Part shown: piece by piece, positions 24,965-34,265 of the stretch
How the letters are laid out: the number at the start of each line of letters is the position of its first letter
Numbering within the stretch: position 1 is the stretch's first letter
NCBI GenBank assembly: GCA_964441245.1
Contig: CAYTVR010000002.1
Location: forward strand, 1-64,000
Reading direction: 5' to 3'
Length of the DNA stretch: 64,000 nucleotides
From: JALZUU01 sp964441245
Lineage (GTDB): Bacteria > Bacteroidota > Bacteroidia > Chitinophagales > Saprospiraceae
Made by a program: the position numbers and the translations under genes
The notes under the pieces: generated by a model
Seen by the model: only the letters and a program-made list of their open reading frames with translations
What the model was told of the DNA's origin: nothing
Database searches by the model: none

Positions 24965-26041
24965 TTATTGAAACCAGAATTCAATCGGTACAATGCCCAC
25001 TTCAAAGCTGGTCTGTTCCTGACCGCCCGCATTATAAATGGTTACTGCTCCTTTTGAAACAAAGTTACCTGCATCTGCTGCCACAATATTATTGGTTTGT
25101 GGATCGATAGCAATGGTCGTATACGGATAATCAATAAAGGGAACAGCTCCGACAACCGTTTGTGTAATTCCATGTTGATAAACGGCTCCGCGCATGGTGT
25201 ACAACATTCGCTCGCCGACATTATCGATCAAAAGGTTTCCTGCACCAGGATCCAGTTCTACTTCAAGAGCCCGTTCGTCATTTTGTAAAAGCATTAAGCT
25301 ACCTGGTCTTTTAATATTGCCATTTGCATTGATAAAACCTCGACAAATGACCCAAAGGTTATTGTTTCGATCGATGACCATATTTTGCGGACTGAGTCCG
25401 ACCTCAATCGTTTCTATAATTTCATCTGTCACAGGATTGATTTTTGTCAAAACAGAATCAAGGAAAAAACCACCAGAGTTACTGACATAAATAATATCAT
25501 CTTTTTTGAGTAATTTTTCAGGCCCCGGTCGTGTAGGAATACTTTTAATCACCGCATTGGCATTTAAATCAATGACCTCAATACTTCCCGTTCCGCCATC
25601 TGCACCCCATTGGGAGAGATAGGCTTTATTATTATTGATAGGTAAAAAATATCTAGGTTTATCAAGGTTTGGAATAGAGCCTAAAAACTTAAACGTTTCG
25701 ATATCAACGACATCAATTCTTCGATTATCTCTAGCCACAATATATCCTCTACCATTGAAAACAGTCATGGATTGAACGCCGTTTCCAAGATTTTGACCAT
25801 CATTTTCTGTTTGGAAAATGTCTCTGATCACCACTTCTTGCTGTCGATCAAAAAAGGTGATAGAGCCGGTGATCGCAGTATTTTGTTCGAGTCCGCGATT
25901 GATGGTATAAATGCCTGAAGTGTAGGACACCTCGGGTGGTTCCTCATCGTCCATATCATCACTTTTTTTATAGCCACAACCAAGTACTAAGGTGGACAAA
26001 CACAAAACTAAATAGATTCGAAAAATATGATATATATTCAT
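24965..26041 (-). CDS. YncE-like beta-propeller surface lipoprotein (DUF5074-type)
   Basis: This is a 358-residue lipoprotein with lipobox LVLGC (Cys22). The body is a seven-bladed-type propeller of YncE/YVTN-like repeats: RIDVVDIETFKFLGSIPN, GSIEVIDLNANAVIKSIPT, KINPVTDEIIETIEVG, DPQTNNIVAADAG. In other Bacteroidota the DUF5074 subgroup often sits near TonB-dependent receptors for metal or corrinoid uptake; none is adjacent here. It is likely surface or periplasmic. The promoter is not obvious. Confidence 0.82.
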   Translation of the reverse strand: MNIYHIFRIYLVLCLSTLVLGCGYKKSDDMDDEEPPEVSYTSGIYTINRGLEQNTAITGSITFFDRQQEVVIRDIFQTENDGQNLGNGVQSMTVFNGRGYIVARDNRRIDVVDIETFKFLGSIPNLDKPRYFLPINNNKAYLSQWGADGGTGSIEVIDLNANAVIKSIPTRPGPEKLLKKDDIIYVSNSGGFFLDSVLTKINPVTDEIIETIEVGLSPQNMVIDRNNNLWVICRGFINANGNIKRPGSLMLLQNDERALEVELDPGAGNLLIDNVGERMLYTMRGAVYQHGITQTVVGAVPFIDYPYTTIAIDPQTNNIVAADAGNFVSKGAVTIYNAGGQEQTSFEVGIVPIEFWFQ

Positions 26042-26165
26042 GTTAACCGATTTTTAAATTAATGGACAAAGGTCATGCCTTGTTTTGACGGAATTATACC
26101 TTGATGAGTAACATCAAAGCATAAATGATTCTATTTTAAGATAGCAGGGCCAATTAATCAATTTC

Positions 26166-26843
26166 TTAAGCTTGTGGGCGTTTTTTCTTTTTATTAAAAA
26201 AAGGTTGATCCCATCGGTTTTCGGGATTGTAAGGAATACGGAGTTGTATAAAGTAAACCATAATGGCTGTTAAAATACCAATAATACCTCCAGCATATAC
26301 ATCTTCAAAAAAATGTTGAACCAGATAAACTCTGGATAGGGCAACACCGAAAGCCATCATAAAAAATGGGATGCCTAGCCATTTTCTTTTACTTAAAAAA
26401 AATGCACTAATGCCATATAAGGCAAAGGCGGATATCGTGTGACCCGATGGAAAACTTGTGGTACCGGATAATAAGTAAACCTGATCAATTAAATTTACTT
26501 CATCTAAGATACCTAATTTTTTGAAAAACAAAGCTGGACGATCATGAAGAAAAAATCGCTTTGCAGGATAACTAATGAGTAGAACTACTAAAGCGGTAAT
26601 TGGAATGAGCATTGCATATCGAATTCGAACAAAAAGAAAGATCAGAATCAAAGATAGATAGCCCGCCAATTCCCCCATGCGAGTGACGTATCTAAAAAAG
26701 AAATCTCCCAATGCACTCCTTCGTTCACTAAAATAAAAAATAGCATCTGACTTTTCAATATTAAATAACAATATGCCTCCGAAAATGATGTAGAGGAGTG
26801 ATAGGATGAAAAAATAACTATTGTCTTTAAAAAATGGGATCAT
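26166..26843 (-). CDS. PAP2-family membrane phosphatase
   Basis: This is a 225-residue protein with about six transmembrane helices. All three acid-phosphatase motifs are present: KRFFLHDRP (KxxxxxxRP, near 95-103), PSGH near 131 and SRVYLVQHFFEDV (SRxxxxxHxxxD, near 168-180). Such enzymes dephosphorylate undecaprenyl pyrophosphate, lipid A or phosphatidate. Its genomic neighbourhood with LptF/G homologues fits an envelope lipid role, but the substrate is not determined by sequence. Confidence 0.92.
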   Translation of the reverse strand: MIPFFKDNSYFFILSLLYIIFGGILLFNIEKSDAIFYFSERRSALGDFFFRYVTRMGELAGYLSLILIFLFVRIRYAMLIPITALVVLLISYPAKRFFLHDRPALFFKKLGILDEVNLIDQVYLLSGTTSFPSGHTISAFALYGISAFFLSKRKWLGIPFFMMAFGVALSRVYLVQHFFEDVYAGGIIGILTAIMVYFIQLRIPYNPENRWDQPFFNKKKKRPQA

Positions 26844-26881
26844 TTATAAGGTGTTCGAATGTAAATAAATTTTCGTATCGT

Positions 26882-27394
26882 TTACAACTTTTTTATTAAA
26901 TGAAAAACGAGATCATGATCAATAGAAACTTGCTCTCCATAATTTAGCGAAGTTGAATTTCTACATAAACCATTTCCATCAGGAATGTAGTTTCGTTTAA
27001 TGTACAATATTTGAGCAGCTCCGTAATCTTTGGTTACCCCAAATCCGATTCCTGCGTATTCCGATACTTTTTTGATTCTGTCTTCCGCTTCTTGCATCAA
27101 TGCACTGCCGATTCCTTTTCTCTGAAATTTTTTGAGGACATTAAAATCTACCACTTCTGGAATGTTTTTTTCTTTGAATGGTGGATAATTCGATGTCCAT
27201 TGAATCGTCAAATATCCTGCAAATGTATTATTTACTTTGGCAATAATGATATCTCGGCTTCCTTCTTTTTGCAAACGAAGATACCTTTGATATTGTTCGA
27301 GTGGCTTATCCCATCCTTGTTCTGTAAAAGCATGGCTAATGTCTTGGCAATCTTGTATTTCTATTTTGTGAAAACTTAAAGATTCTTCTAGCAT
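26882..27394 (-). CDS. GNAT-family N-acetyltransferase
   Basis: This is a 170-residue protein. The acetyl-CoA motif A is seen in VVDFNVLKKFQRKGIGSALMQEAEDRI (about residues 80-107; Q/R-x-x-G-x-G/A as QRKGIG). The following GIGFGVTKDYGAAQILYIKRNYIPDG matches GNAT motif B. There is no signal peptide. The acceptor is unknown. It lies between the PAP2 and LptF/G genes on the same strand, with gaps of 38 and 65 bases. Confidence 0.9.
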   Translation of the reverse strand: MLEESLSFHKIEIQDCQDISHAFTEQGWDKPLEQYQRYLRLQKEGSRDIIIAKVNNTFAGYLTIQWTSNYPPFKEKNIPEVVDFNVLKKFQRKGIGSALMQEAEDRIKKVSEYAGIGFGVTKDYGAAQILYIKRNYIPDGNGLCRNSTSLNYGEQVSIDHDLVFHLIKKL

Positions 27395-27459
27395 TCTTTT
27401 GTGGATCTAATGGAAATGATTTGATGGCTGATCAATTAGCGAATGAGTTCATCTTGTTT

Positions 27460-29193
27460 TTATGATCCTTTGGTCTCTTCCAATTCTTTTCCTTTGCCCC
27501 ATCGATTTAATATTCTCATGATGAAGGCCGTATACTTATCTGTGTTTAAAATCTTGGAATCATTCATCGCTCGATAAGTCAAGATCACACCGATTGGAAA
27601 AAGAATCATACAAGGAACCCAAGAAGCAATGACCGCAGGCATGGCATTACTTTCCGCCACTTTTTTACAAAAAATATTCATGACAATAAAAAGCATAAAG
27701 AAAAAGATAGCGACTAAAATGGGATAACCAAATCCACCTTTGCGAATAATCGCACCCATCGGTGCACCGATAAAAAGGAAAATAATACAAACCAAAGCCA
27801 TACTAAATTTAATGTTTAGTTCGTAGACATGTTTGACCCAAGATTCTTGTTTTCTTTCCATAAAATGAATACTGGTCTCCAATTCATTAGCAACAGATCG
27901 GATCAATGGTTTGGATTTATCGATGATTTTTTTTCGGTTTTCTGGTTTAAACAACTGAAGAATACTCGTGACCTTATCTAAGGAATCAAGATTAATTTGA
28001 GGATATCCAGTTCTACTATTGAAGCTTTTTTTCTTATTGGGTTTCTTTTTAGGTTTTGTATTTTTTTTATTCGTGGTCTTCGTTTTCTTTTGAGGTTTTT
28101 TATTTTTCGACTTCGTACTTTTCTTTGGTTTTGTTTTTTTCTTAGACTGCTTTTTTTTCTTATTCGCTTTTGCCTGAGCTGCTTTTTCCTTACTTTTTTT
28201 GATGTTTTTGCTCATCTCAGGATCAGGTGTATGGCCGTATTTATCGTTATATTTTTTAGTGTTTTTTGATTCGATTTCTATCAAACTATCTTTAAGAATA
28301 TAAATGCTTCTGTTGATTCGATTGTGAATTTTTGATTGTCTTTCTTCAAGAGATTCCGTCAATGAATCAATGGATACTCGAAGCTGTGCTGTGCTTAACA
28401 TGGTCTGATGAGACTTGAATAGATCCTCCCTAGTTTCATTCAAATCAAATTCGCTAAGGTCAAAAACTTTCCGCCATTCTTTAAAGGAAGTCCGCACAAA
28501 AGGATAGGACTTATCTTTCTTCGTATTATTGGCTTTGGTCTCCTGATATTGCGTACCTTTAAAAAGATTCATGATGAAAAATCGTTCATCTTGAGTGGTA
28601 TACATTTCCCCTTTCTCAGCAGTGATGACACTTACTTTTTTATTATTATAAGAATTGTGATCATAAATGATCACATCTCGAATGGTCTTATTGTCCTTAT
28701 CTTTTGATCCAATATGGATGATCATATTTTTGAAATCATCATTAAATACGCCTTGCTCCAAACTCAAAGTCGGTTTTTGACGCTTGATATCGTACAAGCG
28801 AGATTTGAATTTTAGATTGGCAACAGGAATGATATAGTTAGAACAAAAAAATGAAAAGATGGCAATGCCACTGGTTAAGAAAATAAGCGGCATCATTACT
28901 CGTAAGAGTGGTACTCCAGCAGATTTTAAACTGGTCAACTCAAAACGTTCGGCCATATTTCCTAAAACCATCACAGAGGAAATCAATACAGCAATAGGAA
29001 GCGCAGTCGGTATCAAAGACACGGACAAGTAAGAAAGCAACTCCAATATGACTAAAAAACTAGCTCCTTTTCCTAAGATATCATCGATATAAGTCCATAG
29101 GAATTGCATGATCAACACAAACAATGCGATGAAAAAAGTGGTGATAAATGGCGCCACAAAACTTCTCAACAATAATTTATCAATCTTTTTCAC
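27460..29193 (-). CDS. LptF/LptG-family LPS-export permease with Lys-rich insertion
   Basis: This 577-residue protein starts at GTG 29193. It has the YjgP/YjgQ layout: three N-terminal membrane helices (MQFLWTYIDDILGKG, VLISSVMVLGNMAERFELT), a periplasmic jelly-roll, then three C-terminal helices (CIIFLFIGAPMGAIIRKGGF is a family signature). LptF and LptG work with LptB to extract LPS from the inner membrane. Between the periplasmic domain and the fourth helix lies an exceptional insertion (about residues 322-392) composed mainly of Lys with Thr, Ser, Asn and Pro. The next gene upstream is a paralogue without it. This arrangement suggests an F/G pair, but I cannot say which is which. Confidence 0.9.
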   Translation of the reverse strand: MKKIDKLLLRSFVAPFITTFFIALFVLIMQFLWTYIDDILGKGASFLVILELLSYLSVSLIPTALPIAVLISSVMVLGNMAERFELTSLKSAGVPLLRVMMPLIFLTSGIAIFSFFCSNYIIPVANLKFKSRLYDIKRQKPTLSLEQGVFNDDFKNMIIHIGSKDKDNKTIRDVIIYDHNSYNNKKVSVITAEKGEMYTTQDERFFIMNLFKGTQYQETKANNTKKDKSYPFVRTSFKEWRKVFDLSEFDLNETREDLFKSHQTMLSTAQLRVSIDSLTESLEERQSKIHNRINRSIYILKDSLIEIESKNTKKYNDKYGHTPDPEMSKNIKKSKEKAAQAKANKKKKQSKKKTKPKKSTKSKNKKPQKKTKTTNKKNTKPKKKPNKKKSFNSRTGYPQINLDSLDKVTSILQLFKPENRKKIIDKSKPLIRSVANELETSIHFMERKQESWVKHVYELNIKFSMALVCIIFLFIGAPMGAIIRKGGFGYPILVAIFFFMLFIVMNIFCKKVAESNAMPAVIASWVPCMILFPIGVILTYRAMNDSKILNTDKYTAFIMRILNRWGKGKELEETKGS

Positions 29194-29431
29194 AGATTTT
29201 GATCCTCTTTTATTCTACTTAACCGCTTATGTAAGGTTCATGTTGCTGAAATAAAAGAATAATTTCTTAAATGAACCTACCCATTTAAACGATTTTGATG
29301 AACTCTCCACATGTCCGTTTTACTATTTATAAAACATTTTTTTGGAAAGATTGGGCAAGTTACTTAGCTCTAGGCGAAAATTCAATAATTGAGGAATAAT
29401 TCCAGCGGTAAGCGAAAAAAATAAATTCCAC

Positions 29432-29487
29432 AATTTCATTTTAAAAACCAAGTCGATGAATAGCAGGATGGGAATTAAAATGAAATT
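29432..29487. other. Perfect inverted repeat at the end of the second LptF/G gene
   Basis: AATTTCATTTTAA (29432-29444) and TTAAAATGAAATT (29475-29487) form a 13-bp AT-rich stem with a 30-base loop, touching the stop codon of the gene ending at 29487. It could act as transcript-end structure; no T tract is evident. Confidence 0.45.
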
Positions 29488-30932
29488 TATCTTGTGGAGT
29501 TTGTTTTTAAGGCGTAACTAATCCTTTTGATCCAAGTTTTACAGAAATCCATAAAACTAGATTGGAACATAGCTTGGTAGGTCAAAGTGAGCCCAATAGG
29601 TAAGAGTAAAAGACAGGGTAACCAAGGAGCTAATGAAGCAGAAAGGTGCTGGTTTTCGGCTAACCTTCTGCAAAAAATATCGGAGATAAAGAAAAGCATA
29701 AAAAACAAAATGGCGATTAAGATCGGATAACCAAATCCTCCTTTTCGAATGATGGCTCCCATGGGTGCACCAATGAAAAGAAAAATGATACAAACGATTG
29801 CAATACTAAATTTTTGATGGAGTCGATAAACTAGTTTAGATTTCTCTTTTGTCTTTTTTTCTTGATATAAACAATTGTTTTTTAGGGTGTTATAAGTTGA
29901 TTGAATAAGCGTAAATGATTTTTTGAGAAGCCGTTCATGATCCTTTGAATCGAATAAATCTATGAATTGATCACTAGAGGAAAAGGTAGTTTTTTTTTGT
30001 CGAAATCCATTTTTAGGATAGATCGAACTGGGGGAGTAGTTGGTCGCTTTCGCTAAATTTTCCTTTTGTATAGAAAAACTTTGATGGATTTGTTGATTTC
30101 GATTTTTGATATTTTGATCAATGGAGTCAATACGAGCTTGAAGCTCATTGATGCCTAAGGCCAATGCGTTTTTTTTGAATAACTCCGTAGAACTTGAACG
30201 AAGGTCAAACTCGCTTAAATCAAAGACCTTATCCCATTTTTTGAAAGCAGTTCGAACGAAATTCGTCTTATTTTTAGTTTCTTGATACTGCACCCCTTCA
30301 TATAATTCCATTACTAAAAAACGACGGTTTGCAGTAGCTTGCATTTTACCAGTTTTAGCGGTGATTACGCTTACTTTATTGCGATTTCGATCACTATGAT
30401 CATATATCAAGACATCTCGAATGGTTTTATTATCTGCATCCTTTTTATCGATCCGAATGACTATATCATTAAAATCATAGTTAAAAACCTTTTCTTCAAG
30501 ACTCAAGGTTAGTTTTTGATGCTTGATATCATATAATTTGGTTCTAAATTTAAGATTGGCATAAGGCATGATTTTGCTGGAGCAAAAAAAAGAAGCCATA
30601 CTAATGAGCATGGTAAGAAAAATTAAAGGCCTCAAAACCCGTAGGAGAGAGATTCCAGCGGTATTTAGTCCTACTAGCTCATGATGCTCTGCTAGATTGC
30701 CTAAAACCATAACAGAAGAAATTAAAACAGCTATTGGAAGAGCCATTGGAATCAAAGAGACCGACATATAGAAAATCAATTCCACCAAAACCATGAATCC
30801 GAAATCTTTACCTAACATCTCATCAATATGCAACCAAAGAAATTGCATGACTAAAACAAACATAGCAATGAAAAAAGTTGCAATGAATGGTGATATAAAG
30901 CTGTAAATCAATAACTTATCTAGCTTCTTCAT
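29487..30932 (-). CDS. LptF/LptG-family LPS-export permease (paralogue)
   Basis: This 481-residue protein parallels its downstream neighbour: MKKLDKLLIYSFISPFIATF at the N terminus, MQFLWLHIDEMLGKD, VLISSVMVLGNLAEHHELVG, and the CIIFLFIGAPMGAIIRKGGF signature before the last helices. The periplasmic domain carries LYDIKHQKLTLSLEEKVFNY. It lacks the Lys-rich insertion of the paralogue. The start is the ATG at 30932. Two tandem copies on one strand, 290 bases apart, fit an old duplication giving the LptF and LptG subunits. Confidence 0.92.
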   Translation of the reverse strand: MKKLDKLLIYSFISPFIATFFIAMFVLVMQFLWLHIDEMLGKDFGFMVLVELIFYMSVSLIPMALPIAVLISSVMVLGNLAEHHELVGLNTAGISLLRVLRPLIFLTMLISMASFFCSSKIMPYANLKFRTKLYDIKHQKLTLSLEEKVFNYDFNDIVIRIDKKDADNKTIRDVLIYDHSDRNRNKVSVITAKTGKMQATANRRFLVMELYEGVQYQETKNKTNFVRTAFKKWDKVFDLSEFDLRSSSTELFKKNALALGINELQARIDSIDQNIKNRNQQIHQSFSIQKENLAKATNYSPSSIYPKNGFRQKKTTFSSSDQFIDLFDSKDHERLLKKSFTLIQSTYNTLKNNCLYQEKKTKEKSKLVYRLHQKFSIAIVCIIFLFIGAPMGAIIRKGGFGYPILIAILFFMLFFISDIFCRRLAENQHLSASLAPWLPCLLLLPIGLTLTYQAMFQSSFMDFCKTWIKRISYALKTNSTR

Positions 30933-31352
30933 GAAGAATACATTTGAAAAGATGAAAGGCCCTCTATTTCAAACTCGGATTTTGATGACAAATTGTGAAT
31001 TAACAATTAGGAAAGAGGAATGAGAGATATTCAACAATCAATTTTCATCAGAAAACATTTTAAAAATTGAGTTATACGCTAGCTAAGATGTATTTTATTT
31101 CGCTCAGACTCATGAATCTTCCTTACTAAGATTGGATGTGTTTAAATTGATTTTATTAGAGAATCTATTGAAGATTTCCAGATGAATCGGGATTGGATAT
31201 TGATTGAATGGATATTGAATATTCTTCTGACTCCTATCCTTCCTCTTCCCTAGAAATTAGAAAACCCATTCTTATATGCCGAAGCTAAATAAGAATGGGT
31301 TTTAGATATGTTTTGGTTCGAAAACCTCCTTTCGGAGAAAATTCTAATTAAT
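30933..31352. other. Intergenic region with ATTGAAT words and a terminator
   Basis: This is 420 bases. At about 31180-31225 short words such as ATTGATTGAATGGATATTGAATATT resemble the array at the window start. The hairpin at 31261-31303 is the terminator of the small basic protein. Nothing else is seen. Confidence 0.5.
31261..31303 (-). terminator. Strong hairpin terminator, possibly bidirectional
   Basis: AAAACCCATTCTTAT (31261-31275) and ATAAGAATGGGTTTT (31289-31303) are a perfect 15-bp pair with a 13-base loop. It lies 50 bases after the stop of the small gene at 31353-31532 and has T residues on both strands. Confidence 0.75.
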
Positions 31353-31532
31353 TTAATTTGCGCTTAAGTTGGGTCTTTTTTTGAGGCTTGAGAAGGTTTT
31401 TCGGGCTTCTATAAGTGGAGATGGCCCTTTTGCCTCATTTTCTCGGACTTTCACAACTTTGCTTCTGAGTCTATTCAGAAATGTAGAAGATGAAATCCTT
31501 GATAATTTGCTTTGTTTTTGATTCTGTTTCAT
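31353..31532 (-). CDS. Small basic protein, unknown
   Basis: This 59-residue frame starts at the ATG at 31532 (MKQNQKQSKLSRISSS). About a quarter of the residues are Lys or Arg, with no Cys and no hydrophobic helix. It is followed 50 bases later by a strong terminator in the right orientation, the main reason to believe it is expressed. I recognise no family; it could be a nucleic-acid-associated or regulatory peptide. Confidence 0.5.
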   Translation of the reverse strand: MKQNQKQSKLSRISSSTFLNRLRSKVVKVRENEAKGPSPLIEARKTFSSLKKRPNLSAN

Positions 31533-31541
31533 AAAATCCAA

Positions 31542-31869
31542 TTTTTAATTAGGTCTTTTAAAATCAGCTCTATACCCAATGTCGGGCGCTCAAATATAGG
31601 TAATACTATTTGATAAATAAAAATTTTTAACGTTCTAGTAGAAATAAAAATTATCCTAATGGCTTGATTTGCGACATAATATCCTAATAAAGTAATGTTT
31701 GTGCGGATAATATAGCTTGTGTATCAAGTTTTTACAAAATATAATTTTATTAAAAATTAATTGTCTAATATTTTATATCTAGATACTCAAAGAATAATTA
31801 AATAAAAAAAATTAGGTGTTTTTTTTAAATCTGTAACATTTTCTCACCTCCAGTCGTCGTAGTATTGAA
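31542..31869. other. Intergenic region, AT-rich, divergent promoters expected
   Basis: This is 330 bases between the minus-strand small gene and the plus-strand sigma operon. It is very AT-rich (31600-31840) and should hold promoters for both, but I found no consensus -7/-33 pair, as expected if the ECF operon regulates itself. Confidence 0.4.
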
Positions 31870-32379
31870 ATGAGGATAGAAGTATTCAAAAAACAAGTTT
31901 TACCCATCAAAGATCAGCTATTTCGCTTTTCGCTACGCATAGTAGGAAACGTGGCAATTGCAGAGGATGTTGTACAAGAAGTTTTTATTAAGCTTTGGGC
32001 CAAGAGAGAAGATTTAAGCGAAATCAAGAACTTAGAGGCATGGTGCATGAGGATGACCAAGAACCTTTCTATCGATAAATTACGCTCAAAACATCAGAAA
32101 GTAGGCTTTTTTAAAGAAGGATTTGATGTAGATAATGGGATGGCGAATCCTCATCAGTTGACAGAGCAAAAGGATACCATCACTCAAATACAGTTGATCA
32201 TGCAACGATTACCTGAAAAGCAAAGGATGACTATGCACCTAAGAGATATTGAAGGAATGACTTACGAAGAAATTACCCAAGTACTCCATATCAGCCTAAG
32301 CCAAGTAAAAGTGAATTTATTTCGCGCAAGAAAATTTATCAGACAAGAACTACTAAATAATAAGACTTATGGATTATAA
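31870..32379 (+). CDS. ECF-type RNA polymerase sigma factor
   Basis: This is a 169-residue sigma-70 family member. Region 2: QLFRFSLRIVGNVAIAEDVVQEVFIKLW (DVVQEVF is the -10 recognition helix). Region 4: QRMTMHLRDIEGMTYEEITQVLHISLSQVKVNLFRARKFI, ending the HTH. The start is the ATG at 31870. It overlaps the next gene by 11 bases and heads a five-gene operon with three DUF4252 proteins, a standard Bacteroidota arrangement. The stimulus is unknown. Confidence 0.95.
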   Translation: MRIEVFKKQVLPIKDQLFRFSLRIVGNVAIAEDVVQEVFIKLWAKREDLSEIKNLEAWCMRMTKNLSIDKLRSKHQKVGFFKEGFDVDNGMANPHQLTEQKDTITQIQLIMQRLPEKQRMTMHLRDIEGMTYEEITQVLHISLSQVKVNLFRARKFIRQELLNNKTYGL

Positions 32380-32902
32380 AAATATTCCAGCAATAGTTGC
32401 TCGATATTGGGAAGGGGAGACGAGCCTCGAAGAAGAACTTTTCTTAAAAGAGTACTTCAAGAACGAAGAGGTGAGTGAAGAGATGAAAAGTCATCAATCT
32501 TACTTTCAAGCACTTCATCAGGAAAAGCAAATGAAATTAGATGCTTCCTTCGAAGAACGTTTGATGGCAAAACTGACCTCTGAATCTATTGCTATCGAAA
32601 AGGAAATATCTCCACCGAGCATTCCGATTCGATCGACCAATAGACGCTTCGCTTTATCACGAATCGCAGCAGCAGCAGTCTTAATTTTAGTGAGTTTGTA
32701 TTTTTTATTGCGACCAAATCTATCTCCAAGGGAAAAACCTGTATTGGCCATTCAGGATACTTATCAGACGCCCGAGGAAGCTTATGAAGAAGTTCGTCAA
32801 TTACTATCAATGGTTTCTACTAGATTAAATAAAGGAACCGACCAGGCAGCAAAAGGAGTTTTAAAAATGCAAGAGACGTCTAATCTTTTTAAAACGAAGT
32901 AG
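32369..32902 (+). CDS. Anti-sigma-like single-pass membrane protein
   Basis: This is a 177-residue protein. The cytoplasmic N terminus reads IVARYWEGETSLEEELFLKEYF, the compact helix often seen in Bacteroidota anti-sigma factors. A membrane helix lies at about 95-113 (RIAAAAVLILVSLYFLL). The periplasmic tail is short (LLSMVSTRLNKGTDQA...). No zinc-binding HxxxCxxC is present. The 11-base overlap with the sigma gene supports the role of membrane anchor for the sigma factor. Confidence 0.75.
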   Translation: MDYKNIPAIVARYWEGETSLEEELFLKEYFKNEEVSEEMKSHQSYFQALHQEKQMKLDASFEERLMAKLTSESIAIEKEISPPSIPIRSTNRRFALSRIAAAAVLILVSLYFLLRPNLSPREKPVLAIQDTYQTPEEAYEEVRQLLSMVSTRLNKGTDQAAKGVLKMQETSNLFKTK

Positions 32903-32907
32903 TTTTA

Positions 32908-32993
32908 TTGGTATTTGTTGAGTTAGGGTGTTAAGGTAACGTGTTTGTTTTACTTTAATACGTGAACACCCTAGCGCGTGAATACCAAATTCA
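32908..32993. repeat. Hairpin-forming intergenic repeat in the ECF operon
   Basis: Outer ends TTGGTATT and AATACCAA are inverted; inside them TAGGGTGTT pairs with AACACCCTA. The words GTGTTAAGGTAACGTG and (on the other strand) CACGTATTAAAGTA resemble the spacers at 13215 and 47797. It lies between the anti-sigma and first DUF4252 genes and could attenuate the downstream genes. Confidence 0.5.
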
Positions 32994-33019
32994 AAAATAA
33001 TTTTAAAAAAAAAGAAACA

Positions 33020-33607
33020 ATGAAATATGTATCAATTTTAATAGTGGCCTTGCATTTTTTGGCGACGCCCCTAGTAGCACAAGGAGATGCGATCTCCAAA
33101 TATTTTGATCAATACGTTGATGATGAAAAGTTTTCGATGGTCTATATCAGTCCGAAAATGTTTAATCTAATTGCTAAATTGGATATAGATGAACTGGAAG
33201 ATGAGGAAGCTGAAATTATCATGGATATGGTGAGTGACCTAAGAGGCTTACGCGTTTTGACTACGGAACACAATCCTGGGAAATATTATAAAGAAGCCAT
33301 TTCCAAAATCAACACTTCAGAATATGAACTATTGATGTCTGTTAGAGATGAGGATGAAAATGTTCGATTCTTAGTCAAAGATGAAGGCAATGTGATCAAT
33401 GAATTATTATTGTTAGTTGGTGGTGATGATGAATTTATTTTGGTGAGTTTTTTAGGAAAAATAGATCTAGACAAAATATCGGAATTATCAAAAGTCATTG
33501 ATATCAATGGTTCTAGTCATTTAGAAAAATTGGATAATAAGGAACACAAACAGAAGTACAAGGAAAAGAATAAAAACAAAGATAAGTCGAAGCAAAAGAG
33601 TTATTAG
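33020..33607 (+). CDS. DUF4252 secreted protein (copy 1)
   Basis: This 195-residue protein is started at the ATG at 33020 (MKYVSILIVALHFLATPLVAQ), a normal signal peptide. DUF4252 features: MVYISPKMFNLIAKL, ISDLRGLRVL-like strand (SDLRGLRVLTTE), YELLMSVRDEDENVRFLVKDEGNVINELLLLVGG and FILVSFLGKIDLDKISEL. It ends with a strongly basic tail (about residues 165-195). The family is periplasmic or surface-exposed and of unknown function, typically downstream of an ECF sigma factor, as here. Confidence 0.88.
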   Translation: MKYVSILIVALHFLATPLVAQGDAISKYFDQYVDDEKFSMVYISPKMFNLIAKLDIDELEDEEAEIIMDMVSDLRGLRVLTTEHNPGKYYKEAISKINTSEYELLMSVRDEDENVRFLVKDEGNVINELLLLVGGDDEFILVSFLGKIDLDKISELSKVIDINGSSHLEKLDNKEHKQKYKEKNKNKDKSKQKSY

Positions 33608-33681
33608 TTGATATGAATAGCCACTTGATTGAACGAAAATGCCTCTAGAATTTAAATGATTAACGCCTCTAAATTTAAACA

Positions 33682-34179
33682 ATGAAACAATATTTAATCT
33701 TACTATTAATCTGCGCCGTATCCCTTCCCGCTTTTAGCCAAAGTCAAAGCGTGCGAAAATTTTATCGAAAATATAAACGTACCGAAAATACGGTCAACTT
33801 CAATGCGCCTGGTTGGTTGATTCGTCTGGGAGCAAGTATTGCAATCAAACATGTGGATGATCCCGAAGAAAAAGAAGTACTCCGATTAGCTAAGAAGGTT
33901 CGCAAAGGTCGAATCTTAGTGATGGAAGATCAAAACCATATCAAGCCTGCCGACTTAGATGAATTGATCTATGACGTTCATCGTGAAAACTTTGAAGATT
34001 TGATAAGCTATAGAGAAGAAGGAGAGAAAGTTCGAATACTCATTCGAGAAGATCAAGATTGGATTAAAGATTGTCTAATCTTAGTTTCTGAAGAAGATTC
34101 TTTTATAATGCTGGCGCTAAAAACAAAAATCCATATCGAAGATATTAATGAAATACTTCGCTCTCAAGATTTGCTTTAG
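33682..34179 (+). CDS. DUF4252 secreted protein (copy 2)
   Basis: This is a 165-residue protein with a signal peptide (MKQYLILLLICAVSLPAFSQ). The DUF4252 core is evident: NFNAPGWLIRLGASI, GRILVMEDQN, FEDLISYREEGEKVRILIREDQDWIKDCLILVSEEDSFIMLALKTKIHIEDINEIL. It lacks the basic tail of copy 1. Same operon, 74 bases downstream. Confidence 0.9.
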   Translation: MKQYLILLLICAVSLPAFSQSQSVRKFYRKYKRTENTVNFNAPGWLIRLGASIAIKHVDDPEEKEVLRLAKKVRKGRILVMEDQNHIKPADLDELIYDVHRENFEDLISYREEGEKVRILIREDQDWIKDCLILVSEEDSFIMLALKTKIHIEDINEILRSQDLL

Positions 34180-34265
34180 CAACAGAAAAAGAATTCCTCG
34201 AAACAAATTTTAAATCAAAAGAAAATATCACCGACTTATTCGAGTCAGTGATTCAAAAAACAACC

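Noticed and set aside
27997..28269. Plus-strand frame rich in Phe, Leu and Arg opposite the Lys-rich stretch of the LptF/G gene
   Set aside because: It is the mirror of the Lys-coding run on the other strand, with no start context or terminator.
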